Part shown: piece by piece, positions 1-6,467 of the stretch
Layout of the letters: each line of letters opens with the position of its first letter
Numbering within the stretch: position 1 is the first letter of the stretch
Assembly (NCBI GenBank): GCA_903847655.1
Contig: CAINEG010000065.1
Location: forward strand, 1 to 16,191
Origin: an uncultured Bacteroidota bacterium
GTDB taxonomy: Bacteria > Bacteroidota > Bacteroidia > Chitinophagales > Chitinophagaceae
DNA length: 16,191 nucleotides
Direction: 5' to 3'
Translations under genes and position numbers: made by a program
The notes under the pieces: generated by a model
Told to the model about the DNA's origin: nothing
Database searches by the model: none
The model's input: only the letters and a program-made list of their open reading frames with translations

Positions 1-474
1 AAAGACTTTTGTTTTTTCATACAACCATTTACAATACATGAGGGCTGTGCGTTGTGACATACTATTGGCAGGATAGCCTCCTTCTTTACCCATGCCCCAA
101 CTTAAATCTACGTACTGAGGACTGGGTCTGGTGATGGCATCTACATTTACATTTTGGCTGGTGGTCTCATCTTTTAAAAATACATCTAATTCATCTCGAG
201 TCACTTCAAAGGTGCTCATCCAAAATGCTTCTAATTTAATTTCTTTTTGGGGTCCTTCGTCATTACCTCTGCCTTTCTCCTGTTCATTGCTGCCCATGGT
301 AAAAATTCCCGCAGGAATGGGCGCCATCTTAAATGATAAATTGCTACCCGTAATTTTTTGGCTATAATTTATAAAACTAACAGTATCAGTTTGATTATTG
401 TTTTGTTGAGCAATGATTGGCTTTGCATAGATGCTTAACGAAAAAATAAAAATTAATAAGGCCTTCTTTTTCAC
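1..474 (-). CDS. SUMF1 / formylglycine-generating-enzyme-family protein, 5' part only
   Basis: Partial gene: the N-terminal 158 residues are present and the rest lies beyond the left edge. The start is GTG at 474-472; an in-frame TAA sits four codons upstream and the next ATG would remove the signal peptide (residues 1 to about 23, KKKALLIFIFSLSIYA core). From about residue 50 it shows the hallmark opening of the SUMF1/FGE-sulfatase fold: PIPAGIFTMGS, then an E-G-P-Q segment, then EAFWMSTFEVTRDEL. True family members oxidise a sulfatase cysteine to formylglycine, but many Bacteroidota SUMF1 proteins have other or unknown roles, and the diagnostic catalytic cysteines would lie in the missing C-terminal part. 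It follows apbE by 52 bp on the same strand and is probably cotranscribed with it. Family assignment is firm; a role in sulfatase maturation is only inference. Confidence 0.85.
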   Translation of the reverse strand, partial: MKKKALLIFIFSLSIYAKPIIAQQNNNQTDTVSFINYSQKITGSNLSFKMAPIPAGIFTMGSNEQEKGRGNDEGPQKEIKLEAFWMSTFEVTRDELDVFLKDETTSQNVNVDAITRPSPQYVDLSWGMGKEGGYPANSMSQRTALMYCKWLYEKTKVF

Positions 475-526
475 TATCTTTTTTTAGTCTATTAAGATAA
501 AACATATTTTAAACACTACCATTTTT

Positions 527-1546
527 TTACTGCTGATTTGTGTTGATTGGGTGCCAATATTTTTTGAAGGAGGGTGTACTGTAAAATTTTATTTTTCCAT
601 TTTGTATGGTGCTGATCAATAATTGGGCGTGATTTTCCAAGGCTATTTTTTTTGCTTCTTTCAAAGGCAAAATACTGCAGGCGGTGGCCAGCCAATCGGC
701 GGTGGCTCCTTGAGGTGCAATCACGGTCACATTGCGCAGCCAGCTTACGCCATAGCCTGTTTTCGGATTGATGATATGCGAATATTTGACCCCGTTTTTC
801 TCCATGTATTGATAAACATCTCCCGAAGTGGCTACGGATATATTTGCTAGCTGGAGCTTATGGTTCAATAATTCATCGGTGTTTTCGGGGATATTTACGC
901 CCACTAACCAGCCTTTAGTCTTTAAAGGCGCCCCACTCATGGAAATATCACCTCCCGCATCGGCTAAGGCTTCTTGGATACCTCTATTTTTTAAATAATC
1001 AATGACCCACTGAGCGATATAACCTTTTGCAATACCTCCAAAATCAAGCCGCATACCCTTTTTAGGAAGGTAGATGGTAGAAGCTTGTTTGTCCAACTGA
1101 ATCCAATTAAATCCTACTAATTTTCGAGCGGCATCAATGCTGCTATCTGCTGGAAATGCATTGTTTTTTCTTGCCTTTCTCCAAAGCAAGCTAAGTGGCC
1201 CAATACTAATATCATAGGCGCCATGACTTTTACGATAGGCTAGTTTTGATTGAAGGACTAGGTCCAACATAGCAGGACTCATGCTAACAGACCTAATACC
1301 CGCTTGGGCATTGATTTTACTTACTTCGCTACTAGAATCATAATCGCTAAAAATCTGGCTTAGGGAATCAATTAATCTAAAACAGTCTCGGGCAATTAAA
1401 CGGGCTTGGGAGGAATCTTTGGCTACTAAAATTAAATTAAAAGGGGAGCCCATTTTAGTCTCGGTAAACAAGTATTTTTTGTTTTGGCCGTTTAAAGGCT
1501 GTGTAAAAAATACAATAAGTAGGGCGATGTAAATGATAGCTTTCAA
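527..1546 (-). CDS. apbE: FAD:protein FMN transferase (ApbE family)
   Basis: ApbE enzymes transfer FMN from FAD onto a Thr or Ser of exported flavoproteins such as Rnf/Nqr subunits and periplasmic reductases, with Mg2+. Visible: Sec signal at residues 1-20 (no lipobox Cys); MGSPF at 32-36; YDISIGPL at 111-118; the signature LDFGGIAKGY at 167-176; ADAGGD at 195-200; HIINPKTG at 257-264; and ATADWLATA at 281-289, with D284 and T288 in the place of the conserved Mg2+-ligand Asp and Thr. At 339 residues it is the normal family length. The start is TTG at 1546-1544: no ATG lies in frame before an upstream TAA at 1573-1571, and the first internal Met (M32) would delete the signal and part of the fold. 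No target flavoprotein is encoded in the window. It leads the SUMF1-family gene 52 bp downstream. Confidence 0.93.
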   Translation of the reverse strand: MKAIIYIALLIVFFTQPLNGQNKKYLFTETKMGSPFNLILVAKDSSQARLIARDCFRLIDSLSQIFSDYDSSSEVSKINAQAGIRSVSMSPAMLDLVLQSKLAYRKSHGAYDISIGPLSLLWRKARKNNAFPADSSIDAARKLVGFNWIQLDKQASTIYLPKKGMRLDFGGIAKGYIAQWVIDYLKNRGIQEALADAGGDISMSGAPLKTKGWLVGVNIPENTDELLNHKLQLANISVATSGDVYQYMEKNGVKYSHIINPKTGYGVSWLRNVTVIAPQGATADWLATACSILPLKEAKKIALENHAQLLISTIQNGKIKFYSTPSFKKYWHPINTNQQ

Positions 1547-1569
1547 ACTTGTTCTTATTGATACTAATG

Positions 1570-1581
1570 CTTAAATTTAAG
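1570..1581. promoter_or_regulatory. 12-bp perfect palindrome between divergent apbE and the isomerase gene
   Basis: CTTAAATTTAAG reads the same on both strands and sits near the centre of the 54-bp gap between the divergent starts at 1546 and 1601. Position and symmetry suit an operator for a dimeric regulator acting on one or both promoters. It is entirely A/T inside the outer C/G pair, so chance is a real alternative in this AT-rich DNA. Confidence 0.25.
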
Positions 1582-1600
1582 TTATTAAAAATACAACAAC

Positions 1601-2518
1601 ATGGAACGCAGAAATTTTTTAAAACAAAATGTTTTGGTGGGCGGGTCTTTATTGGCAGGCAGTAGTTTACTGGCTCAAAATAAAAAGTCCAATGATTTGT
1701 TAGATACCACCCCTTACAAATTACATTATGGTATTCACGATGGCATGTTTGAAAATTTGGCTGGGCCTAATTTTATAGATCAAATAAAATATGCACATAG
1801 TATTGGCTTCACTGCCATAGAAGACAATGGCATGATGGGCAGAACCCCCGAAATGCAACAAAAAATTGGAGATACTCTTGCTGCACTTGGCATGCATATG
1901 GGCGTATTTGTGGTGAATTTTTCCATTAATGATAAAATAAATTTAACCACCGGTTCTGTAGAATGGAAGGATAAATTTACAGCATCCTGCAAGGAAGCAG
2001 TAGAAGTAGCTAAAAGAACCAATGCGAAATGGATGACCACGGTGCCCGGTAATTTTGACAGAAGATTACCTATGGATATTCAAACAGGCAATGTGATTGA
2101 AGGCTTAAGACCAGGCATAGAAATTTTAGAAAAAAATAATTTAATCACCGTTTTAGAACCTTTGAGCGATACACCCGATTTATTTTTACGCCACTCAGAT
2201 CAAACCTATGCGATATGTAAAGCCATCAATAGCCCCGCATGTAAAATTTTATTTGACATGTACCACATGCAAAAAAACGAGGGCAATATGATTAATAATA
2301 TTAATAGATGCTGGTCGGAAATTGCTTATTTCCAAATTGGAGATAATCCTGGTCGCAATGAACCAGGTACCGGAGAAGTGAATTACCACAATATCTTCAA
2401 ACACTTACATAGTAAAGGTTACAAAGGTGTACTAGGGATGGAGCATGGCAAAGCAGGCGCTGGAAAAGAGGGCGAATTGGCCTTGATCAAAGCCTACCGT
2501 GACGCCGATAATTTTTAA
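1601..2518 (+). CDS. Tat-exported hydroxypyruvate-isomerase-like TIM barrel (sugar phosphate isomerase/epimerase family)
   Basis: A 305-residue TIM-barrel protein of the AP-endonuclease-2/xylose-isomerase-like superfamily, closest in its motifs to hydroxypyruvate isomerase (Hyi). The N terminus MERRNFLKQN is a twin-arginine signal (RRNFLK) followed by a hydrophobic stretch ending LLAQ near residue 26, so the protein should fold in the cytoplasm and be exported. Likely metal ligands, spaced as in Hyi, are E186 (VLEP), D219 (FDMYH), Q245 (FQIGDNPGR) and E281 (GMEHG). The segment QIGDNPGRNEPGTGEVNY at 245-262 is very Hyi-like. Hyi itself is cytosolic and converts hydroxypyruvate to tartronate semialdehyde; an exported version probably acts on another alpha-hydroxy-carbonyl or keto-sugar. 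The fucosidase gene starts 32 bp downstream, so an operon with a shared glycan-derived substrate is plausible. The exact substrate cannot be read from the sequence. Confidence 0.85.
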   Translation: MERRNFLKQNVLVGGSLLAGSSLLAQNKKSNDLLDTTPYKLHYGIHDGMFENLAGPNFIDQIKYAHSIGFTAIEDNGMMGRTPEMQQKIGDTLAALGMHMGVFVVNFSINDKINLTTGSVEWKDKFTASCKEAVEVAKRTNAKWMTTVPGNFDRRLPMDIQTGNVIEGLRPGIEILEKNNLITVLEPLSDTPDLFLRHSDQTYAICKAINSPACKILFDMYHMQKNEGNMINNINRCWSEIAYFQIGDNPGRNEPGTGEVNYHNIFKHLHSKGYKGVLGMEHGKAGAGKEGELALIKAYRDADNF

Positions 2519-2550
2519 TACAAACTTTACTTCATCGCTCAACAATATTT

Positions 2551-3999
2551 ATGAAAAAACTTTGCTTGCTCCTTTTAACTTTTACTTTACTTGGAAATTC
2601 ATTTGCCCAAAAATTTGATGCCAATTGGGCATCTTTAAATACGCGAAAAATTCCAGCCTGGTTCAATCAAGATAAATTTGGCATTTTTATTCATTGGGGC
2701 GTTTACTCCGTTCCGGCTTATGCACCCGTGATGCCCAATAGTGGCTATAGTTATGCAGAATGGTATTGGTATCGTTTGTATGAAAAGCAAAAAGATTTTA
2801 TGGCTTTTCATAATAAAAATTATGGCAGCAGTTTTGCTTATCAACAATTCGAGCCTATGTTTAAAGCAGAGATGTTTGAGCCTGATCAATGGGCCGATCT
2901 ATTTAAAAAATCAGGGGCTAAATATGTAGTACTTACTTCTAAACACCATGAAGGCTATACTTTATGGAATAGTGCAGAAGCAGACAGGGATTGGAATAGA
3001 CCATGGAATGCGGTTACGGGTACACCACATCGTGATTTGTTAGGGGACTTATCAAACTCCGTAAGAAATGCAGGATTAAAAATGGGTTATTATTATTCTT
3101 TGTACGAATGGTTCAATCCTATTTGGCTTCATGACAAAAAGAAGTATGTAGAAAAACACATGATTCCTCAGTTCAAGGATCTAGTGACCAAATACAAACC
3201 TTCCATTATATTTTCAGATGGAGAATGGGATATTTCTGATACGGCTTGGCAAAGTCCAGCATTGTTGGCCTGGTTATTCAATGAATCTCCTGTAAAAGAC
3301 AATGTGGTGGTGAATGACAGATGGGGCAATAATACTAGAGAGAAAAATCATGGCGCCATGTACACTACTTCTGAATATGGTAGCGGTATGGATGCCAGTA
3401 TTATTTGGGAAGAAAGTCAGGGGGTGGGGCTTTCTTATGGGTACAATAGAAATGAACAATTGAAAGATTATAAATCTAGTTATGAATTAATTTTAATGTT
3501 GAATGATCTGGTTTCAAGAGGCGGTAATTTTTTATTGGATATCGGACCCGATGCAGATGGCACCATTCCAGGCATTATGCAGCAAAGGCTTACGGATATT
3601 GGGGATTGGTTGGCCATCAACGGGGAAGCCATTTACGGCACCACTGCTTGGAAACAAGCCGCACAATGGACAGATGGAATCAAGGCACCTAAAAGCAGTG
3701 CTAGTTTTATGGCCAATTATAGAGTGGCTAATTTGGTGGTTCCTAAAAAAGATTCTGCTTATATCGAAGCATTTTTTACCAAGAAGGGAAATGATTTTTA
3801 TTGCATCCTTCCTGCATATCAAAAAAGTATTACCCTTAAAGATGTAAAATTACCCGCTAGTACCACTGCCTCCATTTTAGGGAGCGATGTAAAATCACCA
3901 TGGAAACAAAAAGGGAAAGATGTATTTATAGATTTATCTAATTTGAAACCCGGTGACATTTCACCTACAGGTATCTTTGTAATAAAATTGCAGCAGTAA
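2551..3999 (+). CDS. alpha-L-fucosidase, glycoside hydrolase family 29
   Basis: Retaining alpha-L-fucosidase that removes terminal fucose from glycans, secreted to the periplasm or beyond (Sec signal 1-19, ending SFAQ). The catalytic (beta/alpha)8 domain spans roughly residues 25-360. GH29 hallmarks are KFGIFIHWGVYSVPAY at 42-57, the paired His at 132-133 in TSKHHEGY, and FSDGEWD at 221-227, where D223 matches the family nucleophile. E287 or E288 in IWEESQG is the best candidate acid/base; this residue varies across GH29, so that choice is tentative. SRGGNFLLDIGPDADG at 322-337 is also typical. Residues about 375-482 look like the beta-sandwich C-terminal domain. The length (482) is normal. 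It is the second gene of a two-gene unit with the Tat-exported isomerase-like protein and is convergent with the AlkB-type gene. Confidence 0.93.
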   Translation: MKKLCLLLLTFTLLGNSFAQKFDANWASLNTRKIPAWFNQDKFGIFIHWGVYSVPAYAPVMPNSGYSYAEWYWYRLYEKQKDFMAFHNKNYGSSFAYQQFEPMFKAEMFEPDQWADLFKKSGAKYVVLTSKHHEGYTLWNSAEADRDWNRPWNAVTGTPHRDLLGDLSNSVRNAGLKMGYYYSLYEWFNPIWLHDKKKYVEKHMIPQFKDLVTKYKPSIIFSDGEWDISDTAWQSPALLAWLFNESPVKDNVVVNDRWGNNTREKNHGAMYTTSEYGSGMDASIIWEESQGVGLSYGYNRNEQLKDYKSSYELILMLNDLVSRGGNFLLDIGPDADGTIPGIMQQRLTDIGDWLAINGEAIYGTTAWKQAAQWTDGIKAPKSSASFMANYRVANLVVPKKDSAYIEAFFTKKGNDFYCILPAYQKSITLKDVKLPASTTASILGSDVKSPWKQKGKDVFIDLSNLKPGDISPTGIFVIKLQQ

Positions 4000-4019
4000 A
4001 ACTTTTCTAGATAATATTT

Positions 4020-4053
4020 AAAATGCTAGTGACCATTTGGTGGCTAGCATTTT
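4020..4053. terminator. Bidirectional intrinsic terminator between the fucosidase and AlkB-type genes
   Basis: A perfect 10-bp stem pairs AAAATGCTAG (4020-4029) with CTAGCATTTT (4044-4053). An inner 3-bp helix (4032-4034 with 4039-4041) closes a 4-nt loop beyond a 2x2 internal loop. The plus strand continues in a T-rich run (TTTTTATTTT from 4050), and the minus strand ends in TTTT followed by AAATA, so both convergent genes can use it. It abuts the minus-strand stop codon at 4055-4053. Confidence 0.8.
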
Positions 4054-5105
4054 TATTTTAATTGATACTTTTTCATTTGTTGGTTCATTACTTTAAACCA
4101 AATGGGCGGCGCCAATGAAAGTAAGATCATGCCTGGATAACCTGTAGGCATTTGAGGTGCGTTATCAAAACTTCTGAGCACTTGATATTTTCTTGAAGCC
4201 AAGTAATGATGATCGCTATGTCTGCTTAATTCAAAAAGCATCAATCTGCCAATAATGTGATTACTGTTCCAGCTATGGTGTGGCTGTACTCTTTCAAATT
4301 GATTTTCACCAGTGGCTTCACGCGTTAAGCCATAATGCTCTATATAGTTCACGGTTTCCAACAAAAGCACGCCCAAGAAGGCCGCTATTAAAAAATACAA
4401 GGCAACAGGCAGACCAAAAAATAAATAGATGCCAAGCACAAATGCGACTTGTATCAATTGGAACAATAACATTTCGTTGTTAATACTAAACCAAGATTTA
4501 CCTTTTTTTGTTAATTCTTCATTGGCAATTTTCCAGGCACTCGCATAAGTACCCATTAAGGTTTGAGGCCAAAAAGCATATACCGATTGATTGTATTTAG
4601 CCGTACTTGGGTCAGCGCTAGTAGCTACATGTTTGTGGTGGCCTTTATTGTGTTCAATAAAAAAGTGCATATACATGCTGGTAAGCAAAAGCATTTTAGC
4701 CAGCAATTGTTCAAATTTATTTACACGATGTCCTAATTCATGCGCCACATTAATGCCAAAAGCACCGCAAAGTAATCCCATGCTTATAATTCTTCCTGCC
4801 AAGTCCCAATGACTGATGGTGGTATCTTGCACTGCATGAAAAAATATCCATAAAGAATAATATTGTAATACAACAGCGGCGTACAATACAAAATCGTAGC
4901 CTCTATTTTTTTTAGCTAAGGCTTCCTCTACCTCATCTAAATTTTTTGGATCGGCTTTTACAAAAAGTTCGATAAATGGTATGATGAAAAAAGTATACAA
5001 TAGGGTGTACCAACAAGCGATGCCAGTTTCCTTAAAGGCAAGTAGGGCCAATAGGTACAATACAAATGGGGTCAAGTATTTAAAAGACTTGTTCAATGCA
5101 ATCAT
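4053..5105 (-). CDS. AlkB-type membrane di-iron monooxygenase (alkane 1-monooxygenase family)
   Basis: Integral membrane non-haem di-iron oxygenase of the fatty-acid-desaturase superfamily. All AlkB-type His motifs are present: HELGHR at 122-127, EHNKGHHKH at 151-159, NYIEHYGL at 253-260 (the HYG motif that separates AlkB from desaturases), a further HHSWNS around 276-281, and SRHSDHH at 294-300. Hydrophobic segments lie around 8-28, 30-50, 72-92, 104-120, 134-150, 212-231, 233-252 and 325-340. AlkB enzymes insert oxygen into the terminal carbon of alkanes or fatty acyl chains, taking electrons from rubredoxin and its reductase; neither is encoded here. At 350 residues it is shorter than well-studied proteobacterial AlkB (about 400). 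Substrate is unknown; medium-chain alkanes or acyl lipids are both possible. It is a single-gene unit, divergent from the M20 gene. Confidence 0.88.
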   Translation of the reverse strand: MIALNKSFKYLTPFVLYLLALLAFKETGIACWYTLLYTFFIIPFIELFVKADPKNLDEVEEALAKKNRGYDFVLYAAVVLQYYSLWIFFHAVQDTTISHWDLAGRIISMGLLCGAFGINVAHELGHRVNKFEQLLAKMLLLTSMYMHFFIEHNKGHHKHVATSADPSTAKYNQSVYAFWPQTLMGTYASAWKIANEELTKKGKSWFSINNEMLLFQLIQVAFVLGIYLFFGLPVALYFLIAAFLGVLLLETVNYIEHYGLTREATGENQFERVQPHHSWNSNHIIGRLMLFELSRHSDHHYLASRKYQVLRSFDNAPQMPTGYPGMILLSLAPPIWFKVMNQQMKKYQLK

Positions 5106-5174
5106 GCAAGTAAATTAGAAAAAAATATTGGGATACTTGTGAATATGGTTGTAATTTTCTAAAAATTATTAAAA

Positions 5175-6461
5175 ATGAGAAAATTATTGCTAGGCTTGGC
5201 TTTGTTCGTATCAACTCAAATGAGCGCACAAGACTTACCTAAAAACTTTACCGCCTTATTGAATGAAGTTGAACCTCAATTAATTAGTTGGAGACAACAT
5301 TTTCATGAATTCCCTGAACTGTCTAACCGTGAATTTAAAACGGGTAGTTATATTGCCGATTATTTAAAATCAATTGGATTGGAAGTAAATTATCCAGTGG
5401 CTAAAACTGGGGTAGTGGCTATTTTGAAGGGGGGCAAACCTGGGCCTGTGGTGGGTTTGCGTGCAGATATTGATGCACTACCCGTACTAGAGAGAACCCC
5501 CATTGCTTTTGCCTCAAAAGTAAAAGCTGAATACAATGGTCAATCTGTTGGCGTCATGCATGCCTGTGGACATGATGCGCACACCGCTATATTAATGGCT
5601 ACTGCAAAAATGCTAAAGCAAATGCAAAAAGAGCTACCGGGTACGGTGGTATTTTTGTTTCAACCTGCTGAAGAAGGTGCACCAAATGGTGAAGAAGGTG
5701 GTGCGCCACTAATGATCAAAGAAGGGGCCATGGATAATCCTAAAATGGATGTCATTTTTGGCTTACATATGGCGGCACAATTGCCAGCAGGTACCCTGGG
5801 CTTTAAATCGGGTGCTGCACAAGCTTCTTCAGATTTATTTAAAATTGTTGTTCATGGTAAAGGAAGTCATGGAGCCATGCCTTGGGGCAGTATCGATCCA
5901 ATTGTTATATCTGCAGAAATTATCGAAGGCTTACAACATATCGTGAGTCGTGAATCTGATTTAACCAAGGCGCCCTTGGTCATTTCTGTGGGGTCTTTAC
6001 ATAGCGGTGTTAGAGCCAATATTATTCCAGAGTCTGCTGAAATGCTAGGCACCATTCGTTCTTTGGATGCTACGATGAGAAAAGAAACACATGAAAAAAT
6101 GCGTCGTGTGGTGCAACGTATTGCAGAGAGTGCAGGTGCCACTGCGACCATTGAGATCAATACGCAAACTATGATCAATTACAATGATCCTACATTAGCT
6201 AAGAAATCTTTAAGTGCATTGAATAAAGCAGCTGGGGCTGATCATGTGATTGAATCTCGTTGGACAACTGCTGCTGAAGATTTTTCTTTTTATGGGGACA
6301 AAGCACCTTCTTTCTTTTTTAGTTTAGGAGGCATGCAAAAAGGAAAAAATCCCACTGAAGTAGGCGGACACCATACCCCTGATTTTTATTTAGAAGAGTC
6401 GGGATTTATTTTAGGTGTAAAAGCTTTTTGCAATTTGGTCTTTGACAATGCAAAACCATAA
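5175..6461 (+). CDS. Secreted M20 family metallo-amidohydrolase
   Basis: Member of the M20D (hippurate hydrolase / IAA-amino-acid hydrolase / N-acyl-amino-acid amidohydrolase) group, which cleaves N-acylated amino acids with a two-metal centre. Sec signal 1-19 (ending SAQ). The metal and catalytic set is visible: C131 and H133 in HACGHDAHTA, E166 and E167 in QPAEEG, H198 in GLHMA, and H400 in GGHHTPDF. H232 in GKGSHGAMP (229-236) marks the lid/dimerisation domain inserted at roughly 215-325. E368 lies in TTAAEDFSFY. At 428 residues it is family-typical plus signal. Bacteroidota often carry this exported form; the natural acyl donor is not known. It is convergent with the serine hydrolase, with stops only 6 bp apart, and divergent from the AlkB-type gene across 69 bp. 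Confidence 0.92.
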   Translation: MRKLLLGLALFVSTQMSAQDLPKNFTALLNEVEPQLISWRQHFHEFPELSNREFKTGSYIADYLKSIGLEVNYPVAKTGVVAILKGGKPGPVVGLRADIDALPVLERTPIAFASKVKAEYNGQSVGVMHACGHDAHTAILMATAKMLKQMQKELPGTVVFLFQPAEEGAPNGEEGGAPLMIKEGAMDNPKMDVIFGLHMAAQLPAGTLGFKSGAAQASSDLFKIVVHGKGSHGAMPWGSIDPIVISAEIIEGLQHIVSRESDLTKAPLVISVGSLHSGVRANIIPESAEMLGTIRSLDATMRKETHEKMRRVVQRIAESAGATATIEINTQTMINYNDPTLAKKSLSALNKAAGADHVIESRWTTAAEDFSFYGDKAPSFFFSLGGMQKGKNPTEVGGHHTPDFYLEESGFILGVKAFCNLVFDNAKP

Positions 6462-6467
6462 ATATTT

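Noticed and set aside
1..474. Reading the partial SUMF1-family protein as the gliding-motility lipoprotein GldK.
   Set aside because: GldK belongs to the same superfamily and is common in Bacteroidota, but the N terminus here has no lipobox Cys and there is no gldL/M/N neighbour on the visible side; apbE precedes it instead.
1601..2518. Annotating the TIM barrel simply as cytosolic hydroxypyruvate isomerase (hyi).
   Set aside because: The clear twin-arginine signal and the fucosidase neighbour argue against a cytosolic glyoxylate-pathway role, although the active-site motif pattern is Hyi-like.
5128..5151. Possible promoter for the M20 gene: TTG at 5128-5130 and TATGGTTG at 5144-5151.
   Set aside because: The -7-like element is one base off consensus, but the spacer is only 13 bp, too short for the Bacteroidota promoter class.
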